64,000 nt of DNA. Source: an uncultured Flavobacteriaceae bacterium. Lineage in GTDB: Bacteria; Bacteroidota; Bacteroidia; Flavobacteriales; Flavobacteriaceae. A model generated the notes under the pieces. That model was not told the DNA's origin, ran no database searches, and worked only from the letters and a program-made list of their open reading frames with translations. The position numbers and the translations under genes are program-made. The stretch covers positions 310,001-374,000 of the forward strand of contig CANKYF010000004.1 of the NCBI GenBank assembly GCA_947487895.1, read 5' to 3'. Positions 59,970 through 64,000 of the stretch are shown piece after piece (position 1 is the first letter of the stretch; every line of letters starts with the position of its first letter).

Positions 59970-60311
59970 TTAATGTAAATTTTTATCTTCTTGATCCATA
60001 AACTTTTTAATTTGGCGTTCTTCCCAAGACTTGCTAAATAATCTATTTTTACCAAATACGCCTATGGCATGAAAACCTAAGCCAATACCCCAAAAAAGTG
60101 GCGTTGCAAATGTTCCAAAGTGAAAAATATTCCAATTAGATTTTACACCAATCATTATAATGAGAAATATATTTACTATTACATACCAAAAAGCATGCGC
60201 ATAAAACCCTTTTAGTTCTTTTATTCTCTTTTGTGCTCTTAAATAAGCATCTTCTTTTTTATAGTTACTATGGTTTGTTGTTTCTTCTAATCGTCTCATA
60301 ATCTTATACAA
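59970..60311 (-). CDS. 2TM-domain protein (113 aa)
   Basis: Single 2TM module: YLRAQKRIKELKGFYAHAFWYVIVNIFLIIMIGVKSNWNIFHFGTFATPLFWGIGLGFHAIGVFGKNRLFSKSWEERQIKKFMDQE. Two membrane helices separated by a short loop and the conserved WGIGLGFHA and SWEERQIK motifs. Its start abuts the preceding gene's stop, so it is co-translated. Role inferred only from linkage to the LytTR kinase. Confidence 0.85.
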   Translation of the reverse strand: MYKIMRRLEETTNHSNYKKEDAYLRAQKRIKELKGFYAHAFWYVIVNIFLIIMIGVKSNWNIFHFGTFATPLFWGIGLGFHAIGVFGKNRLFSKSWEERQIKKFMDQEDKNLH

Positions 60312-60992
60312 TTAATTCCACCCTTTTTGTTCATTATCATCACCCATATACTCTTGTATTTTACGTTGCTCCCATTGTTTACTAAAAATGAGATTTTTGG
60401 TAAATAAACTTAGCCCGTGTATGCCTAAACCTAGCCCCCAGAAAACAGCAGTTGCATAGGTATACCACTCTTTAAAAGACAGATCTGCTACAAAGAATAA
60501 AACAGCATATATAAAAATATTCACGACCACATAAACCACTGCATGCCAGTAAAAACCTGAAAGATTATCTAACTTCTTCTTTGCAGCAAAATAGGCGTCT
60601 CTTTTTGAAAAATCTTCTAACTCTTCCTCTGTATAATATTTATGTACAGTCTTAAACTCTTGAACTTCTTGTTCTATGTAGTGTTTAAGTTTTTTGTTTT
60701 TCCATGTATAAAAAGTTTTAGTACTATCACTAAGTACAGCAAAACCATGAAATGCAATACCAATACCCCAAGCTGCCCAAAGTCCGAATGTTGAAAAATC
60801 AAAAAAGGCTTGTTCAAAAGTTTCACCTCTATTGATATTATGAATCACTTTTAATGTTGAAACCAATATATTTACAGCAATGTATACTAAAAGATGAATG
60901 AAAAACCCTCTAATATCATCTACTCGCTTTTTGGCTCTTATGTATTGTTCTTCTTTATTAAAGTCTCTCATTGCATAAGTTGTTAGTTCCAT
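60312..60992 (-). CDS. Double 2TM-domain protein (about 226 aa)
   Basis: Two 2TM modules in tandem: YIRAKKRVDDIRGFFIHLLVYIAVNILVSTL...FGLWAAWGIGIAFHGFAVL...WKNKKLKHYIEQE, then YFAAKKKLDNLSGFYWHAVVYVVVNIFIYAVLFF...AVFWGLGLGIHGLSLFTKNLIFSKQWEQRKIQEYMGDD. Four membrane helices in all. I place the start at 60992 (MELTTYAMRDF), overlapping the kinase gene by 10 bp; the longer frame from 61046 would overlap by 64 bp and is unlikely, and MRDF (60971) is also possible. Confidence 0.83.
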   Translation of the reverse strand: MELTTYAMRDFNKEEQYIRAKKRVDDIRGFFIHLLVYIAVNILVSTLKVIHNINRGETFEQAFFDFSTFGLWAAWGIGIAFHGFAVLSDSTKTFYTWKNKKLKHYIEQEVQEFKTVHKYYTEEELEDFSKRDAYFAAKKKLDNLSGFYWHAVVYVVVNIFIYAVLFFVADLSFKEWYTYATAVFWGLGLGIHGLSLFTKNLIFSKQWEQRKIQEYMGDDNEQKGWN

Positions 60993-62326
60993 CTGGTTTC
61001 CTCTTCTTCTTGTTTCATGAATTCCTCTATTTTTCGCTTTTCCCAACTGCGTCCAAAAGCTTTATCTGTCACAAATACTCTAAATGCTTGAATGACCAAA
61101 CCTAATCCCCAACCAAACATGGGAAACCAGAACCACTGAAAATTCCAAGAGGTTCTATAATTAATGAATGCTAAAAAAGGAATTACAAAAATGTAGGATA
61201 CAAGGCTATAATAAAAACCTTTAAGCTCTTCTACATGGTTTCGCGCTCTTAAATAACTGTCGTCTATGTTGTTTGATGATTTTGGTCTCATGATTGATAT
61301 TTGTTTTGTAAGCATTGGTATGGATACCAAAAACTTAGCTGATGTTTTATTAATGTCTACTCTTCTTGTTGTTAACAAATTATAGCGCTGTTTTATATTA
61401 CTTAAACCTACGCCACTACTCTTTTTAACTATTTGCTTTGGTTGCAAGTTGTTCTCAACAACTAAATTCCCACGATCTTCATATATATTGATATGTAAAG
61501 GTTTACTGGGGGTTACCATATTATGTTTTACGGCATTTTCTAATAGTAATTGTAACGATAATGGTACTACCTTACTTTCTGGGTTTAATGCTTTTTCTGG
61601 CATAGTAAAAACAATACTGTCTTCAAAACGCATTTTTATTAAAGACATGTAGGTTTTTGCAAATTGTAATTCTTCATCTACAGATACTAATTCTTTGTTT
61701 TTTTGTTCCAACACATAACGGTACACTTTTGATAATGATGTTGTAAAATCTTGGGCTTTATCTGGATTTTCATCTATTAAACTAGTTAATACATTTAGAC
61801 TGTTAAACAAAAAATGAGGATCTAATTGATTCTTTAAAGCATCAAACTTAGCACTTGCTGTTCCTGCAATTACTTTTTGTTCTTTAATTCTATTTTGTTG
61901 ATATTTATTATAGAAATATATAATATGGAAAATAACTACAATGGCAAGCGTTACCCAGAGTCCGAAATAATAATACTCAAAACGTTCTCTTTCTAAAAAC
62001 ACTTCTAAAGAAGCCCCGCCATACAAGAAAAATATAAAAATTCTTAATATAAATAACCCTATTAAGGTTATAATAGTTGATCCTACTATGCCAATAATTA
62101 TACGTTTTACAGTACTATTTCTTTGCCAGTTTATAGTATTCATCCTATCAAAGAAAAACATATTAGAGTAGCCTAGTACAAAAGCATAAATTTGATAAAA
62201 CCCAAAATCGATTAAAAAATCCTGTAAACTATCATAACTAAATTTATCTGAAAGTAACTCACCAATTATATAGACTATACAGCCTATTACAAATGTTAGT
62301 ATGATATTTTTAATCGATTTTCTCAT
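60983..62326 (-). CDS. LytS-type histidine kinase with C-terminal 2TM module
   Basis: 447 aa. Four N-terminal membrane helices (IILTFVIGCIVYIIGELL, FYQIYAFVLGYSNMFFF, RIIIGIVGSTIITLIGLFILRIFIFFLY, FGLWVTLAIVVIFHIIYFY), then the His_kinase domain with phosphoacceptor LDPHFLFNSLN and the N box PLSLQLLLENAVKHN, and GVGLSNIKQRYNLL. Unusually, a complete 2TM module (YLRARNHVEELKGFYYSLVSYIFVIPF...FGWGLGLVIQAFRVF...GRSWEKRKIEEFMKQE) is fused after the ATPase domain. Partner of the LytTR regulator at 58662. Confidence 0.9.
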   Translation of the reverse strand: MRKSIKNIILTFVIGCIVYIIGELLSDKFSYDSLQDFLIDFGFYQIYAFVLGYSNMFFFDRMNTINWQRNSTVKRIIIGIVGSTIITLIGLFILRIFIFFLYGGASLEVFLERERFEYYYFGLWVTLAIVVIFHIIYFYNKYQQNRIKEQKVIAGTASAKFDALKNQLDPHFLFNSLNVLTSLIDENPDKAQDFTTSLSKVYRYVLEQKNKELVSVDEELQFAKTYMSLIKMRFEDSIVFTMPEKALNPESKVVPLSLQLLLENAVKHNMVTPSKPLHINIYEDRGNLVVENNLQPKQIVKKSSGVGLSNIKQRYNLLTTRRVDINKTSAKFLVSIPMLTKQISIMRPKSSNNIDDSYLRARNHVEELKGFYYSLVSYIFVIPFLAFINYRTSWNFQWFWFPMFGWGLGLVIQAFRVFVTDKAFGRSWEKRKIEEFMKQEEEETRWN

Positions 62327-62346
62327 GTTTTAACAGCTTTTTTAGT

Positions 62347-62970
62347 TTACTTATCGCAAGACTTCAGCAACATTTCTACTCTATCTTTTCCCCAATTAGG
62401 GTGAAATGACGATTCTGGTTTAAATTTAGCAAAAAGATCTAAGGCTTTTTCTAAATCTTTACAAAATGGCGTAGTGTCTTGCCCAAAAAACTTTGCGCCT
62501 CCAATGTTCCATTCTGCTTCACAATATACTACTCTAGGGTTCTCTGGTGCTATTGCTTTTGCTTTAGCATAGAGTTCTACCACCTTTGGTGATAAAGTCA
62601 TCCCATAAGTAGCACCATCATAAGCCACCCAAGCTGTATGCAATAATGCTTGCATCACTAATATTTCTGGATTGTCTTTTGAAATTGCTGTAGCATCGTT
62701 TATCAAGTCCTGTGCTTTATTAAGTTGAACTGTTAATTTTTCTTTGTTTTTTTCTGAAAAGCTATTTGTAATAAGTACTTGAGCGGCATAATAAGGCGGT
62801 AACCAATTATCGTGTTCTGCTTTGGCTATGCGTTCAAATAAATTTGAAGCTTCTACAGATTGTCCACTTCCCCAAAGTTGAAAGGCCTTTTGCATACCCT
62901 TTTCATAGTTAGTTTGGGATTGTACAAATCCTGAAACTAATAAAACTGTAATGATGATTAATTTTTTCAT
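62347..62970 (-). CDS. Exported TPR-like protein (207 aa)
   Basis: Signal peptide MKKLIIITVLLVSGFVQSQ. The rest is helical pairs in a TPR-like arrangement (KGMQKAFQLWGSGQSVEASNLFERIAKAEHDNWLPPYYAAQVL, NPEILVMQALLHTAWVAYDG, YAKAKAIAPENPRVVYCEAEWNIGGAKFFG). The family is frequent downstream of Flavobacteria LytTR kinases; function unknown. It is 20 bp upstream of the kinase gene on the same strand, so probably in its operon. Confidence 0.75.
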   Translation of the reverse strand: MKKLIIITVLLVSGFVQSQTNYEKGMQKAFQLWGSGQSVEASNLFERIAKAEHDNWLPPYYAAQVLITNSFSEKNKEKLTVQLNKAQDLINDATAISKDNPEILVMQALLHTAWVAYDGATYGMTLSPKVVELYAKAKAIAPENPRVVYCEAEWNIGGAKFFGQDTTPFCKDLEKALDLFAKFKPESSFHPNWGKDRVEMLLKSCDK

Positions 62971-62982
62971 TTTTAATTGTTT

Positions 62983-63411
62983 TTAAAGTTTAATATGTTG
63001 ATTGATTGACTTTCCCTTTAACTCAAATTTGGCGTCTTCCCATTTTGGTGGCCCCATAAAACCAGTAGCGCCATTAGAACATCCATAATCTTCTTTTGGA
63101 ATGCCAAATACACCTTTATCCATTTTATTATTATCATTTTCATCATGATAAACCGATATGGCATAGGTGCCATCTGGAATACCTTTTAAAATAACTTCAC
63201 ACTGATTATTTGATATTTTAGATATGGTTCCTTTATACATTTCTCCTAAGAAATTTTCTTCTGAATTATATAACCCAATAAATACCTTACCATCATTACT
63301 TTCAAAGTTTGAAATAGTAACTGTAATATCATGCCCTGTATCATTTTGCGCTTTAACACTATAAAAACTGCTTAAAAAAATCAGGGCTAAAAATGTAAAT
63401 AAATGTCTCAT
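62983..63411 (-). CDS. DUF2141-family exported protein
   Basis: 142 aa with signal peptide MRHLFTFLALIFLSSFYSVKAQ. DUF2141 core: ITVTISNFESNDGKVFIGLYNSEENFLGEMYKG, then ILKGIPDGTYAISVYHDENDNNKMDKGVFGIPKEDYGCSNGATGFMGPPKWEDAKFEL. The DENDNxKxDxGxFGIPKEDYG stretch is diagnostic. Predicted periplasmic beta-sandwich. Twelve bases before the TPR-like gene, so probably first gene of the operon. Function unknown. Confidence 0.88.
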   Translation of the reverse strand: MRHLFTFLALIFLSSFYSVKAQNDTGHDITVTISNFESNDGKVFIGLYNSEENFLGEMYKGTISKISNNQCEVILKGIPDGTYAISVYHDENDNNKMDKGVFGIPKEDYGCSNGATGFMGPPKWEDAKFELKGKSINQHIKL

Positions 63412-63586
63412 AATTGTTTGTTTATAAATTATATCACAAATATCTATCTCAAGTAAGCAATTTTAAAAAGTGAATTACCGAATTGTATTTTTAGTACGAT
63501 GAATTGTAAAGTTACACTTAGAAGCTACATTAAAATCAAATAAACCAACTAAAAACAGTACTTTAGTTTGTTCAATTTCAGTACTT

Positions 63587-64000
63587 ATGAAAAACCTAGT
63601 TTGTATACTTATTCTAACTTTATACTTCCCCTTTCTTTTTAGTCAAAATGAAAAAAAACCTTCTATTTACAAAGTCTTAAAGACCAAGAATACAATAGTT
63701 ATTGATGGAAAGTTAGATGATGCAGATTGGGCAAAAAGTGACGTACGCCCATTCAATTATTTCTATAAAAAAACAACAAACTATCAACACCAAAAAACTA
63801 GTTATAGAATGCTTTGGGATGATAAAAACTTGTATCTATTTTTTGAATGTGAAGACACTCACATTGTAGCACAAGAAACCCAAAGAGATGGGCAACCTTT
63901 TTTTGATGATTGTGCTGAATTATTTCTAATACCCGCTCCTAAACCCTTAAATGTTCACATTGCCTTAGAAGTAAACTTATACAATGCAAAAAACGATATT
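63587..64000 (+). CDS. CBM9-like (carbohydrate-binding, family 9 type) exported protein, 3'-truncated
   Basis: 138 codons from the ATG at 63587 to the window edge, open throughout. Signal peptide MKNLVCILILTLYFPFLFSQ. Then KTKNTIVIDGKLDDADWAKSDVRPFNYFYKK and YRMLWDDKNLYLFFECEDTHIVAQETQRDGQPFFDDCAELFLIP, the motif order of the CBM9-like/DOMON fold (IDGxLDDxxW, WDDxxLYxxFE, DDxxELF). It might be the N-terminal domain of a larger secreted protein such as a DUF5916-type; the rest is outside the window. Confidence 0.8.
   Translation, partial: MKNLVCILILTLYFPFLFSQNEKKPSIYKVLKTKNTIVIDGKLDDADWAKSDVRPFNYFYKKTTNYQHQKTSYRMLWDDKNLYLFFECEDTHIVAQETQRDGQPFFDDCAELFLIPAPKPLNVHIALEVNLYNAKNDI

Noticed and set aside
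60993-61046. Longer N-terminus for the double 2TM protein
   Set aside because: It would overlap the kinase gene by 64 bp, and the added residues are an out-of-frame reading of the conserved kinase C-terminus.

Overview
The window looks like chromosome from a member of the Bacteroidota, most likely a (marine) Flavobacteriaceae. Pointers are the strong AT bias, the recurring TAnnTTTG -7 promoter box with an upstream TTG, a type IX secretion C-terminal domain with SprB repeats (56460-57728, minus), a fused CcoN-CcoO cbb3 oxidase subunit, 2TM-domain proteins around a LytTR two-component pair, and a head-GIN (DUF2807) protein. No rRNA, tRNA, CRISPR array, prophage or complete insertion sequence was seen. 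Both edges cut a gene: an RsmB/NOP-family RNA methyltransferase on the left and a CBM9-like secreted protein on the right.

Layout. 1-7960: RNA methyltransferase, fructosamine-kinase-like protein, SDR plus AraC regulator, a second AraC regulator plus PEBP-family protein, and two unknown envelope proteins. 8100-11819: purL. 12024-20825: a fatty-acid degradation block consisting of acyl-CoA ligase, a small membrane protein, a MarR regulator with a 34-bp perfect palindrome in front, then fadN-fadA-fadE. A four-helix-bundle (S23/IVS-type) gene is inserted between fadA and fadE. 20981-27097: secreted proteins and peptidases (M28, M1), a YdeI-like protein and a DinB-like protein. 27098-30336 (minus): a VWA protein and a MoxR/ChlI-like AAA ATPase separated by a DUF559 nuclease gene that sits between near-identical repeats. 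30426-40268: a microaerobic respiration cluster with an Fnr-like regulator (minus), then ccoI, ccoS, ccoNO, ccoQ, ccoP, ccoG, fixH and a SafE-like protein. 40272-43301 (minus): AraC, amine-oxidase-like, AhpD-like and SDR genes. 43533-48620: a TetR-ABC-HlyD-TolC export operon. 48638-50849 (minus): universal stress protein and hemN. 50973-58473: YceI lipoprotein, ArgE-like, LETM1-like, nucleotidyltransferase and Crp-like genes, an AhpD-like gene, a frameshifted DoxX gene, the T9SS protein and an unknown gene. 58662-63411 (minus): the LytTR regulator/histidine kinase locus with five 2TM modules, then two secreted proteins.

How the parts work together. The Fnr-like protein probably controls the copper ATPase (31210), the cbb3 operon (33804 onward) and hemN (50849). 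Each of these promoters carries an ATGAYnnnnATCAT site at exactly the same distance (29.5 bp from the site centre to the first base of the -7 box). The fad genes form a complete beta-oxidation set in the fadN-fadA-fadE order known from Bacillus subtilis.

Most unusual material. (i) The four-helix-bundle gene is bracketed by inverted arrays of a 7-bp-period motif (CAAGAnn / TCTTGnn), and a gene-less copy of the same arrays lies between fadN and fadA. (ii) Two segments of purL look derived from dispersed palindromic repeats and are read in frame. (iii) The export ABC protein keeps Walker A but has lost the Q-loop, signature and H-loop residues. (iv) The DUF559 gene lies between 59-bp direct repeats. 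(v) A DoxX reading frame is split exactly at a T TTA AAA heptamer. (vi) Many intergenic spaces carry several families of palindromic repeats.
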